A DNA stretch of 64,000 nucleotides, taken from Candidatus Cloacimonadota bacterium. GTDB lineage: Bacteria > Cloacimonadota > Cloacimonadia > Cloacimonadales > Cloacimonadaceae. The translations under genes and the position numbers were made by a program. The notes beneath the pieces are model-generated. The model saw only the letters and a list, made by a program, of their open reading frames with translations. It was not told where the DNA came from and did not search any database. Below are positions 40,092-48,337 of the stretch, in pieces; the stretch's first letter is position 1, and the number at the start of each line of letters is the position of its first letter. The stretch covers positions 1-64,000 of the forward strand of contig JAAYEF010000029.1 in the NCBI GenBank assembly GCA_012728875.1. The letters run 5' to 3'.

Positions 40092-40673
40092 TTAGGGACG
40101 TGGTTTTCCAGAATGACTTCCGTGTCCGCCTTGGTTGTTGCCAGGAGGGTTGGGTCCGCCGGGTCCGTGTGAACCGCCGGAGGGAGGTTTGTGTCCGGGG
40201 CCGGATGGCGGTTTGGGAGGCTGGGGATGATGATTTCCAGGACCATGGCCATGTCCATGTCCGGGAGGGTTCGTGATTGGATAGTAGTATGCCGGATAGC
40301 CGTAGTTCCAAACCGGCGGCGGCGGGGTCAGTTGCAAGGTGAAATGATATACGCTTGGGTTGCGAAGGGCGTCGCGCTCCCACTTTTTGGTGTAAGGAAC
40401 AAAAATCTGTTGGCGCATGCTGATGTAGCCGGGTTTTGAAATCAAAAGATCCAGCATCTGTCCGGGTCTTCCACCCACATACACCATGCTTTGGTCCATT
40501 TGAACCGGGATGAGAATGTTGGGTGATGTGCCCAGATATTGGTTTGTGCCAAACAGGGATACAATTGCGCCCTGGGGCTGGGTGGTGATCTTAAACGCCC
40601 CAAAGATGTTTTGAGCGCTAAGCATTCCGACCGCGAGGGCCAGCATTGTGACGAGCAGGGCTGTGCGTTTCAT
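40092..40673 (-). CDS. Secreted PEGA-like protein with Gly/Pro/His-rich tail (paralog of 33594-34637)
   Basis: Signal peptide MKRTALLVTMLALAVGMLSA; FGAFKITTQPQGAIVSLFGTNQYLGTSPNILIPVQMD; FVPYTKKWERDALRNPSVYHFTL matches FVPFLYDNQRDALRHPTVFNFRL. Confidence 0.8.
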   Translation of the reverse strand: MKRTALLVTMLALAVGMLSAQNIFGAFKITTQPQGAIVSLFGTNQYLGTSPNILIPVQMDQSMVYVGGRPGQMLDLLISKPGYISMRQQIFVPYTKKWERDALRNPSVYHFTLQLTPPPPVWNYGYPAYYYPITNPPGHGHGHGPGNHHPQPPKPPSGPGHKPPSGGSHGPGGPNPPGNNQGGHGSHSGKPRP

Positions 40674-40737
40674 GACTTCCTCCTTCAGGAATTTTATGTT
40701 GCTACAATGAATACACAGCCCTTCAAAAATCCTGCAC

Positions 40738-40772
40738 AAAAAAAAAGCCCCTCTTCTGGTGGAACTGCCTGA
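40738..40772 (-). terminator. Rho-independent terminator of the GcvT-like gene
   Basis: Minus strand AGCCTCTCTTC...GAAGAGGGGCT + T-run. Confidence 0.8.
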
Positions 40773-40809
40773 AGAGAGGCTTGAGGAGGTTTAGGGATTT
40801 TTGTATGAA

Positions 40810-42189
40810 CTATAGGTTTTCGATATTTTTGAGGGGTTTGGGCGCCGTGGCCGGGCTCACGCCTTCCATGGTCAAATAGCCCAAAACGGGACTGCCCGCG
40901 GGTTTTTGTTCATCATCCACGCGGAAAAGCTGAACCGGGATGCGCAGCGGAGCGCCGTCTTTCTCGGCAATCGGATTTCCTTCTTGATCCAGAGGGAAGG
41001 GATTACGCTGGAGCCACGCCATTCCAATTGCCGCACTGCCGTTTTCGGCGTTCACGTTTTTGCGGGATGAACCCAGCGCCAAACGCTGCTCCATGGAAAG
41101 GTTGGGGGAATTGATGCTGGAGGAAACGCTGCCAAGCAACTCGCCATCCAAAAAGACCTTGCGGCCGCTGGCGATGCCTTCGCTGAAGAGCATGATCAGA
41201 GCTTTTTGCGGGTTTTCAGCCAGTTCTTTTTCCAAGGCGGCTTTGCCCACAAAGAAATCCTTGCTCATATCCACTGCGGCGCCATAGAGCGGAGCGTTGA
41301 TGGGGGTGTGAGTAGGATCATATTCGCTGCCCATCAGCGGAAGTCCGAAGGGTCCGGCGGAGATGCGGTTTTCGTCGCGTCCGCCCAATCCCACCAGCAA
41401 ACCGCCCAGATCCAGAGCCAGGCTTACTATCTTTTTAAAATCTTCCTCGGCGTTTTTCACAGGGATGTAAAGCTCCCAGCCCCAGCGGTTTGTGTAGCCA
41501 GTGCGGCTGATGTAATAGCGTTCGCCATTACGTTCAAACTCGTTGAAACTGAAAAAGCTCATGTTCTTTTCCGGGTTGTTTCGGTTTTTGAGTACATCCG
41601 GACCGAAAACGCTTTTGATCACCTTGTAGGAAAGCAGACCCTGAATGTCCACCTTCACCAGTTTGTCCGAAATATCCTCGGCTTCAACCTCTTCCCCATC
41701 CTGCTTTTGAGCCATGATGCGGTCGAGATCGGCAATTTTTTGCACTCCATCCACGGTGTCCGTGATGTCGTGCCCGGCATTGATCACTGCAATGAATTCC
41801 GTGTCCGACACTCGCATCACAATCATGTCGTCTTCCACGCCGCCGTTTTCATTCAGCAGAAGGGTATATTTGCAGCTTCCCACCTTCATTTCGCTCATTT
41901 TACCAGCCAGGGCGCGGTCCAAAAGTGCAGGAGCGTCCTTGCCTGAAAAGCGAAGCTGTGCCATGTGGTCGATGTTGTAAATGGCAAGTTGATTCACCGC
42001 CGCGGATTCTTCCAAAACGGAGGTGAGATAATTCACAGCCATGCTGTACTCGCCAAAGTTGCTGCGTTTGATCTGTCCGGGCTGAAGCCCACGTTTTTCC
42101 GCCAAAAGCGGCAGATACCAGTTTTCCTCCAGGTCAAAGAGGAAGGTTTTGCGAGCTTGTTCGGGAAATTTGAAACCGTATTGACTCAT
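40810..42189 (-). CDS. GcvT-like aminomethyltransferase / folate-binding family protein
   Basis: FGEYSMAVNYLTSVLEESAAVNQLAIYNIDHMAQLRFSGKDAPALLDRAL; LLNENGGVEDDMIVMR; GYTNRWGWELYIP. Confidence 0.82.
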   Translation of the reverse strand: MSQYGFKFPEQARKTFLFDLEENWYLPLLAEKRGLQPGQIKRSNFGEYSMAVNYLTSVLEESAAVNQLAIYNIDHMAQLRFSGKDAPALLDRALAGKMSEMKVGSCKYTLLLNENGGVEDDMIVMRVSDTEFIAVINAGHDITDTVDGVQKIADLDRIMAQKQDGEEVEAEDISDKLVKVDIQGLLSYKVIKSVFGPDVLKNRNNPEKNMSFFSFNEFERNGERYYISRTGYTNRWGWELYIPVKNAEEDFKKIVSLALDLGGLLVGLGGRDENRISAGPFGLPLMGSEYDPTHTPINAPLYGAAVDMSKDFFVGKAALEKELAENPQKALIMLFSEGIASGRKVFLDGELLGSVSSSINSPNLSMEQRLALGSSRKNVNAENGSAAIGMAWLQRNPFPLDQEGNPIAEKDGAPLRIPVQLFRVDDEQKPAGSPVLGYLTMEGVSPATAPKPLKNIENL

Positions 42190-42237
42190 TGAGAGCTCCT
42201 TTTTTATGTTTTAATCATTTTTTAATAAGATAAGCGT

Positions 42238-43836
42238 TCACACGCCTTCGCGCCACAGAATCTCACCGCCCACGATGGTCAACAGCGAACGCGCTTGCAG
42301 CCAATATTCGTCCGGAAGCCTGGTGAAATCTTCAATCACGATGAGGTCTGCCAGTTTGCCGGGCACGATGGACCCTTTTAATCCTGCTTCGGAGGAAGCC
42401 GCCGCCGCACCCAAAGTGTAGCCATGCAAAGCTTCCCAAACCGTGATTCGCTGCTCTGGAAGCCAGGGTTCTTCCTTTGGGTTCAGAGCCTTTTTGCGGG
42501 TGATGGCGGTGTAAATTCCCCAAAAGGGATTGATGGACTCGATGGGCGAATCCGAACCAAAACCCAGCGGAATGCCCACATCCAGCAGGGATCGGAAGCT
42601 GTATGCCTGTTCTTTTGTGTGCGCCCAGTGCCGTTCAATCAAGTCCACATCGTTGGCCAGATGAACAGGCTGCACAGCGCAAAACGCCCCGCTATTCTTG
42701 AGTTTTGGAATATCTTCAGCGCGGATGGACTGCACGTGTTCGATCCTCTGCGGTAAAGGCAAATCCCACTTCTTCGTTTTCTGAAAAGCTTGGATGGCGG
42801 TGAAAACAGCGCGGTCACCAAGAGCGTGAACCGATGTGGCAAAGCCATTTTGAGCCGCTTTTTCGATCAGATCGAGCAGTTCTTCCTCGCTGTGACGCAG
42901 TATGCCCCGGTTTCCGTTGGAATCGGGATATTCGTCAAACATCGCCGCAGTTTGCGAACCCAGAGCCCCATCGGCAAAGAGTTTCAGTCCGCCCAAACGA
43001 TACCAATCATCGCCATCACCGGATTTTTTGCCCGAGGCAGCCATCGCTTCAAATTCATCCAGATAAAAATGACGGCAAACCCGCAGGGCATGGCTGATTT
43101 GGCAAAATTCTTCCAACACCTGGGCTCCGGCGGAAACCTCCATGCTATGCAGGCTGCCAAGCCCAAAACCATGAAGTTCGGGCACAGTTTCAGTCATGCA
43201 ATGTTTGGTTTCGCCATTGCTCAGGGGAATGATGTACCTTTCCACGAGCTCCGACGCCGTTTCCAAAAGGATTCCAGTGGGCTCGCCCTGCGCGTCACGG
43301 CATATTTTTCCACCCTGGGGGTCTGGGCTGGAAACGTTGATCCCCGCGGCTTTCAAGGCGGCTGAATTGCAACAGCGGCTGTGGTAATCCTTGCTGAAAA
43401 GCGCCACCGGTGTCTTGGGGAAAAACTCATCCAAGAGGGTTTTATCGAATTTTTCGGGAAAATCCAAGCAGTTTTTATCCCAACCCCCGCCCAGAATCCA
43501 AGCCGGTAAAATGTGATTATTTTGGCGAAACTCCCCAAGCCGGGTGCGGATCTCCGAAATGCTGTTGAGCCCGGAGAGATCCACCTGCTTCCGCTTTTTG
43601 GCATATTCGCTGAAATGCGTATGCGTGTCGATAAATGCAGGCAGCAGAGCCTTTTTTTGAAGGTCGATAAGCTCATATTTTCCCCGGCAGGCGGCTTGGC
43701 AGGAAGCCAAATCAGCAATCAGGGAAATTTTGTCGCCCTCGATTAAAACTGAAGCCACAAAGCTCTCCCCCACTTTTTCCATGGGGAAGATTTTAGCGTT
43801 GTGTAAAATCAGGTTCAAAGACGCCCTCACGCGCAA
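42238..43836 (-). CDS. Amidohydrolase (YtcJ-like, Amidohydro_3)
   Basis: LLPAFIDTHTHFSEYA, LGGGWD, LKLFADGALGSQTAAMFDEY, VHALGDRAV, GFGSDSPIESINPFWGIY. Confidence 0.9.
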   Translation of the reverse strand: MRVRASLNLILHNAKIFPMEKVGESFVASVLIEGDKISLIADLASCQAACRGKYELIDLQKKALLPAFIDTHTHFSEYAKKRKQVDLSGLNSISEIRTRLGEFRQNNHILPAWILGGGWDKNCLDFPEKFDKTLLDEFFPKTPVALFSKDYHSRCCNSAALKAAGINVSSPDPQGGKICRDAQGEPTGILLETASELVERYIIPLSNGETKHCMTETVPELHGFGLGSLHSMEVSAGAQVLEEFCQISHALRVCRHFYLDEFEAMAASGKKSGDGDDWYRLGGLKLFADGALGSQTAAMFDEYPDSNGNRGILRHSEEELLDLIEKAAQNGFATSVHALGDRAVFTAIQAFQKTKKWDLPLPQRIEHVQSIRAEDIPKLKNSGAFCAVQPVHLANDVDLIERHWAHTKEQAYSFRSLLDVGIPLGFGSDSPIESINPFWGIYTAITRKKALNPKEEPWLPEQRITVWEALHGYTLGAAAASSEAGLKGSIVPGKLADLIVIEDFTRLPDEYWLQARSLLTIVGGEILWREGV

Positions 43837-43848
43837 TACTACTGACTT

Positions 43849-44673
43849 CTATTCCAAAACCGCACGCAGATCCTGTTCCAATTGCAGGGCGTTGTCGGTC
43901 TTGGAATCGCGATATTTGATGATCACGGGGCAATAGACCTGGAAGCTGGGATCATTCTTCATTTGGCGACTTCCGGGAACCATCACCGCACCATCGGGAA
44001 TGGTGAAGGCTCCGCCAGGTTCGGATTTCAGAAACTCACGATTAACGCTGTCGTAGACAGGGGTTGAGGCAGTAATGATGGTTCCGGAGGCGATCACTGC
44101 ACGTTTTTTCACCAAAATGCCTTCGTAAATCCCGGTGTTTCCGCCGATGAAGGCGTCATCTTCAATCACCACGGGTCTTGAACCGATGGGCTCCAAAACC
44201 CCGCCGATCATGGCTCCGGCGGAAAGATGCACGTTTTTGCCGATTTGGGCGCAGGAACCCACCAAGGCATGGGAATCCACCATTGAGCCGGAATCCACCC
44301 AGGCGCCTATATTGATGTAGGAAGGCGGCATGATTGTGACCCCGGGAGCGATGTAACAGCCACTGCGGGCGGAACTTCCGCCGGGAACGATGCGGAGTTT
44401 GTCATCCAAACTGAAGCTCTTTTCCGGCAGGGTGTCCTTGTCGATGAAAAGCTTGTTTTCACCCCAGGGCATTTCAGCCAAAACGCCCATCCGGAAACCA
44501 ACCAAAATGCCCATTTTGACCCATTGATTCACCTGCCAGCCGGATTCTGTAGGCTCGCAGGCTCGGATCAGACCTTGATTCAAGGCTTCGCGAAATTCAG
44601 CAAACAGATTCCGGTCTGCCTGGCTGTAGCTTTCAGGCTTGCTTTCGAACAGCATTGTGATTCTTGATTTCAT
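43849..44673 (-). CDS. dapD: 2,3,4,5-tetrahydropyridine-2,6-dicarboxylate N-succinyltransferase (DapD-like)
   Basis: Left-handed beta-helix hexapeptides; YINIGAWVDSGSMVDSHALVGSCAQIGKNVHLSAGAMIGGVLEP...VIEDDAFIGGNTGIYEG. Confidence 0.9.
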   Translation of the reverse strand: MKSRITMLFESKPESYSQADRNLFAEFREALNQGLIRACEPTESGWQVNQWVKMGILVGFRMGVLAEMPWGENKLFIDKDTLPEKSFSLDDKLRIVPGGSSARSGCYIAPGVTIMPPSYINIGAWVDSGSMVDSHALVGSCAQIGKNVHLSAGAMIGGVLEPIGSRPVVIEDDAFIGGNTGIYEGILVKKRAVIASGTIITASTPVYDSVNREFLKSEPGGAFTIPDGAVMVPGSRQMKNDPSFQVYCPVIIKYRDSKTDNALQLEQDLRAVLE

Positions 44674-44675
44674 GC

Positions 44676-45842
44676 TTAAAGCTCTCCCAAAGCGGTTTTC
44701 AGACGCTGGACAGCCTCTTCCAAAATGGAGCGCGGACAGGCAAAATTCAGCCTCTGGAAGCCAGACCCCTCAGGACCGAAATTGGTGCCGGGAACTGCTG
44801 CAATCCGGGCCTTATGCACCATAAATTCTCTGATCTCATTGTCATCCATACCCAAGGCGCTGAAATCCACCCAAGCCAAATAGGTGGCTTCGGGATGGAT
44901 TAACTTCAAGTCCGGCAGTTCGTTGGCAAAGGCGTCGATCAAGAAGCGGCGGTTGCCATCAAGATATTTCAGCACCGCATCCAGCCAATCCCGCCCTTCG
45001 CGGTAGGCGGCGGTGACCGCGGTGATGCCAAAGCTGTTGCCCATAAAAAGATGCAGGTTTCGCAGCGCCACCTGCAGTTTCAAGCGCAGATCAGGGTTTT
45101 TCACGATCGCAGCAGCGGTGGCAAGCCCCGCCAGGTTAAACGATTTCGCCGTGGAAAAACAGCAGATGGTGAAATCGGCAAAATCCTCCAAAGAGGCAAT
45201 GGAGATGGCTTTGGCGCCATCGTAAACCAAATCGGCATGGATCTCATCGCTGATGATCAAAACCCCGTGTTCGCGGCAAAGCGAGCCCATTTTACGCAGT
45301 TCTTCCTCGCTCCAAAGCCTTCCCACCGGGTTGTGCGGACTGCACAGCAGAAAAATCCTGCTCTGTTTCAGTTTGGCTTCAAAATCATCAAAATCTATCT
45401 CATAGCGACCGTCCACCAGTTTCAACTGATTGGTGAGCAGGGTTCTGTTCTGATCGCGCGCTGCTTTGAAAAAAGGTTCATAAACCGGGGTTTGGATCAG
45501 GATTCCGTCTCCGGGTTCGGAAAAAATGGAAACCGCAAGGCTCACCGCGGGCATCACGCCCGGGCTGTCCAAAATCCAGTCCGGTTCAGGCCTGTAGCCA
45601 TATTGAGCAGCAGCCCAATCCGCCACTGCATCATAGTATTCCGGCAGGCGGAAATTGTAGCCAAAAACAGGGTGGTCCAGGCGTTTTTGCATGGCTTGAA
45701 TGATTTGCGGCGCCACGGCAAACTCCATATCCGCCACCCAAAGCGGAAGCAGGTCTTCCCTGCCATAGATGCTTTTCATGGCGTCATGTTTGAAACAGCC
45801 GCTTCCCTTGCGGCTGATGATGCTGTCAAAATCGTAGGTCAT
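44676..45842 (-). CDS. MalY/PatB-type PLP-dependent aminotransferase / cystathionine beta-lyase
   Basis: MTYDFDSIISRKGSGCFKHDAM, LPLWVADMEFAVAPQI, CSPHNPVGRLW, ISDEIHADLVYDGAKAIS, FSTAKSFNLAGL. Confidence 0.92.
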   Translation of the reverse strand: MTYDFDSIISRKGSGCFKHDAMKSIYGREDLLPLWVADMEFAVAPQIIQAMQKRLDHPVFGYNFRLPEYYDAVADWAAAQYGYRPEPDWILDSPGVMPAVSLAVSIFSEPGDGILIQTPVYEPFFKAARDQNRTLLTNQLKLVDGRYEIDFDDFEAKLKQSRIFLLCSPHNPVGRLWSEEELRKMGSLCREHGVLIISDEIHADLVYDGAKAISIASLEDFADFTICCFSTAKSFNLAGLATAAAIVKNPDLRLKLQVALRNLHLFMGNSFGITAVTAAYREGRDWLDAVLKYLDGNRRFLIDAFANELPDLKLIHPEATYLAWVDFSALGMDDNEIREFMVHKARIAAVPGTNFGPEGSGFQRLNFACPRSILEEAVQRLKTALGEL

Positions 45843-46393
45843 TGTGGGGCTTCTTCCTGTGCTTCTTTTGAACGTTTGATGACGCCCATCATTTTCTCAA
45901 GTTCGGGGTCAAGCTGAGCCTGGGGCGCCAAACTGTAGATATTGTACATGATCTCAATCATTTTGGGAAAGGAGGCGGGATTTTTCAGAATCCTGGTTTT
46001 CCCGCGCTGGTCCGTGTAAGTTAAAAACATGTAATAGGTTACCACCTTGCGCAGTTCCATCCTGGTGATGCTTTCATATTCCACAGCGCGCGAGGGCATA
46101 AGCAAATAGCGGAACCAAATGCATTCCGGGGTGAAAACCACGGAATTCAGCGAACTGAAATGGCGCAGAAGCGCGTCCAGCGAGATAAAAATGGCGAGGA
46201 TGGGCAGAATTCTCATCAGAAAATGGGAATCCACTGAGACTCTGGTGAAAAGAAACCAGATGAAATATGCAGTGATCAAGAGATGGGCGGCGATGCCCAA
46301 AACCCTGCTGATCACAGGAACCCTGTAACGCACAGGCATTCTGCCTTGAACGGATTCGATATTCAGTTTACGCGACACTGATATTCCCTCCAA
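45839..46393 (-). CDS. Hypothetical PH-like membrane protein
   Basis: Two TM helices; overlaps the flanking genes in a minus-strand operon. Confidence 0.65.
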   Translation of the reverse strand: MEGISVSRKLNIESVQGRMPVRYRVPVISRVLGIAAHLLITAYFIWFLFTRVSVDSHFLMRILPILAIFISLDALLRHFSSLNSVVFTPECIWFRYLLMPSRAVEYESITRMELRKVVTYYMFLTYTDQRGKTRILKNPASFPKMIEIMYNIYSLAPQAQLDPELEKMMGVIKRSKEAQEEAPQ

Positions 46394-47220
46394 AGCTGGT
46401 TCACGCTTTCCAAAATCACCTCGTTGGCAGGAACGGCGTCGAACACATTGTGGCGGTCTTGGTCGCCATGAAAGTCGCTGCCGGCGGTCATGTAAAGCCC
46501 ATTGTTCTGGCAGATTTCAATGAATTCCTTCACCTGATATTGATAGTGGTCGGGATGCCAAACCTCCAAGCCATCGATTCCCATTTCCACAAACTCATGG
46601 ATATAGGAGCCGCTTTCCAGCTTGCCGGGATGGGCAATCAGGGCAAACCCGTTCGCCTGATGGATGGCGTCAATCGCTTCCGGCACAGAGAATTCCGGCT
46701 TGGGGGAATAGGCGGGGCCGTCGTTGCCGATAAATTTGTCGAAGGCTTCATTTTTTGAGGAAACATAGCCCTTGGCAAGCAGCACCTGCGCGATGTGGGG
46801 ACGCACAATCAACTCCCGGCTTCCGGAAACGGCTGCCACCTCGTCCAAGCTCAAATCCATGCCCAGATCAACCAACTTTTCGATCATCCTGGCGGCACGG
46901 TCACGCCTGCCAACCAGATACATTTCAATCATTTCCGCCAGTTTTGCGGACTCAAAATTCACGCCGAAGCCCAGGATGTGGACATCCGAGCCCTCGTGGG
47001 TGGAACTGAGTTCCAAGCCCGGCAGGATCTTCAGATTGCCAAGCTCTTTGGGCAGAAGCTGATAGGCGTCTCCAGTGTCGTGGTCTGTGATGGAAATCAT
47101 GTCCAGGTTTCTTTCCCTGGCGCGTTCTACAACTTGGGACGGACTCAAAAATCCGTCGGAAACATTGCTGTGCAGATGCAAATTAATGCGTCTGATGGGA
47201 TCTATTTTTTTGACTATCAT
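46363..47220 (-). CDS. PHP-domain phosphoesterase (YciV/RNase AM-like)
   Basis: INLHLHSNVSDGFLSPSQVV, ISITDHDTGDAY, GLELSSTHEGSDVHILGF, TAGSDFHGDQD. Confidence 0.88.
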   Translation of the reverse strand: MIVKKIDPIRRINLHLHSNVSDGFLSPSQVVERARERNLDMISITDHDTGDAYQLLPKELGNLKILPGLELSSTHEGSDVHILGFGVNFESAKLAEMIEMYLVGRRDRAARMIEKLVDLGMDLSLDEVAAVSGSRELIVRPHIAQVLLAKGYVSSKNEAFDKFIGNDGPAYSPKPEFSVPEAIDAIHQANGFALIAHPGKLESGSYIHEFVEMGIDGLEVWHPDHYQYQVKEFIEICQNNGLYMTAGSDFHGDQDRHNVFDAVPANEVILESVNQLWREYQCRVN

Positions 47221-47316
47221 AATCTATTTTCTATTGACGTATTTCTGGCCGCCTTAAAATCGTCAATGATTTTCTTTAACAGGCTCCCCATCGGGAGAAA
47301 TCGCCGCCAAGGAGAC

Positions 47317-48123
47317 ATGATGCGCTACGACCCCATCAAAGACCTCGCCGCCCGCCTGATCAGCTTTCATCCGGCTTTCAGGGAGCTTTTCTTTCGTGGG
47401 CTGGATTTGCTGCTTTTGCGTCAACGCTATGTGAAGCGTGAGATCAACGCTCTGTTCCCGATTGGGACGCAGTTTCAGCACTACGACGCCGGCGCCGGTT
47501 TCTGCCAATATTCCTGGTACAGCCTGAAGCGCTGGCCTCGCTCGAAAGTGTTTGCCACCGATCTGAAGCGGGACTATCTGGCGGATTTTTCTGAATATGC
47601 CAGCCAGAAATTCCCGGGGCGTTTCTTTTGGAAAAGTGCCGACCTTCAGGTGTTCAAACCCCAAAGGCGCTATGACCTGGTGACCGCCATCGACATCCTG
47701 GAACACATCCCGGATGATAGAGCGGTTTTGGCAAATTTCCACGCTGCTTTGAAGGAGGGCGGAACACTTTTGATATCAGTGCCTTCCGACACGGATAAGG
47801 CGGCAAGATTCACCTCCGAACACGTCCGTCCCGGCTATTCAAAACAGGATCTGGAGCAAAAGCTGATTGAAAGCGGCTTTGAGGTGGAAAAACTGATCCA
47901 TAGTTACGGCACCTGGGGCAGTCTGTCCTGGCGACTGTTGATGAAATATCCGCTGTCGCTACTCAACAGAAGCAAGGCATTCATCGTGTTTTTGCCTTTG
48001 TGGTATCTATTGGTCTTCCCCATCGCGGAACTCTTGATGCGCAGGGATTTGAGCCTTGAAAACAGCTCTGGAACAGGTCTGATCGTAGTTGCCCGCAAAC
48101 CTTCCGGCAAGCCTCTTCCTTGA
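47317..48123 (+). CDS. Class I SAM-dependent methyltransferase with C-terminal TM helix
   Basis: MMRYDPIKDL start (GGAGAC RBS); HYDAGAGFCQYSWY, YDLVTAIDILEHIPDDRAVLANFHAALKEGGTLLISVPSD. Confidence 0.85.
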   Translation: MMRYDPIKDLAARLISFHPAFRELFFRGLDLLLLRQRYVKREINALFPIGTQFQHYDAGAGFCQYSWYSLKRWPRSKVFATDLKRDYLADFSEYASQKFPGRFFWKSADLQVFKPQRRYDLVTAIDILEHIPDDRAVLANFHAALKEGGTLLISVPSDTDKAARFTSEHVRPGYSKQDLEQKLIESGFEVEKLIHSYGTWGSLSWRLLMKYPLSLLNRSKAFIVFLPLWYLLVFPIAELLMRRDLSLENSSGTGLIVVARKPSGKPLP

Positions 48124-48287
48124 GCCCTGCCCGTCAGCCTCCCATATCGCACTCTTTAGCCTCCCGCCCAAGATCGAGTTTTTGACGGGGATCGCAGCAC
48201 AAAGAGATTGGCTCGGCTCAAGGGTGAATCAATTATCAAGCCGTTTTCCAAAAAAGAATAGGGAAAAAAGCCGAAAAGTTTGAAAAT

Positions 48288-48317
48288 GAAAAACGGCCCG
48301 GAGACGTTCCAGGCCGC
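48288..48317 (-). terminator. Rho-independent terminator of the SppA gene
   Basis: Minus strand CGGCCTGG...CGGGCCG + T5. Confidence 0.7.
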
Positions 48318-48337
48318 TTCATTTCGAATTATTCTGA

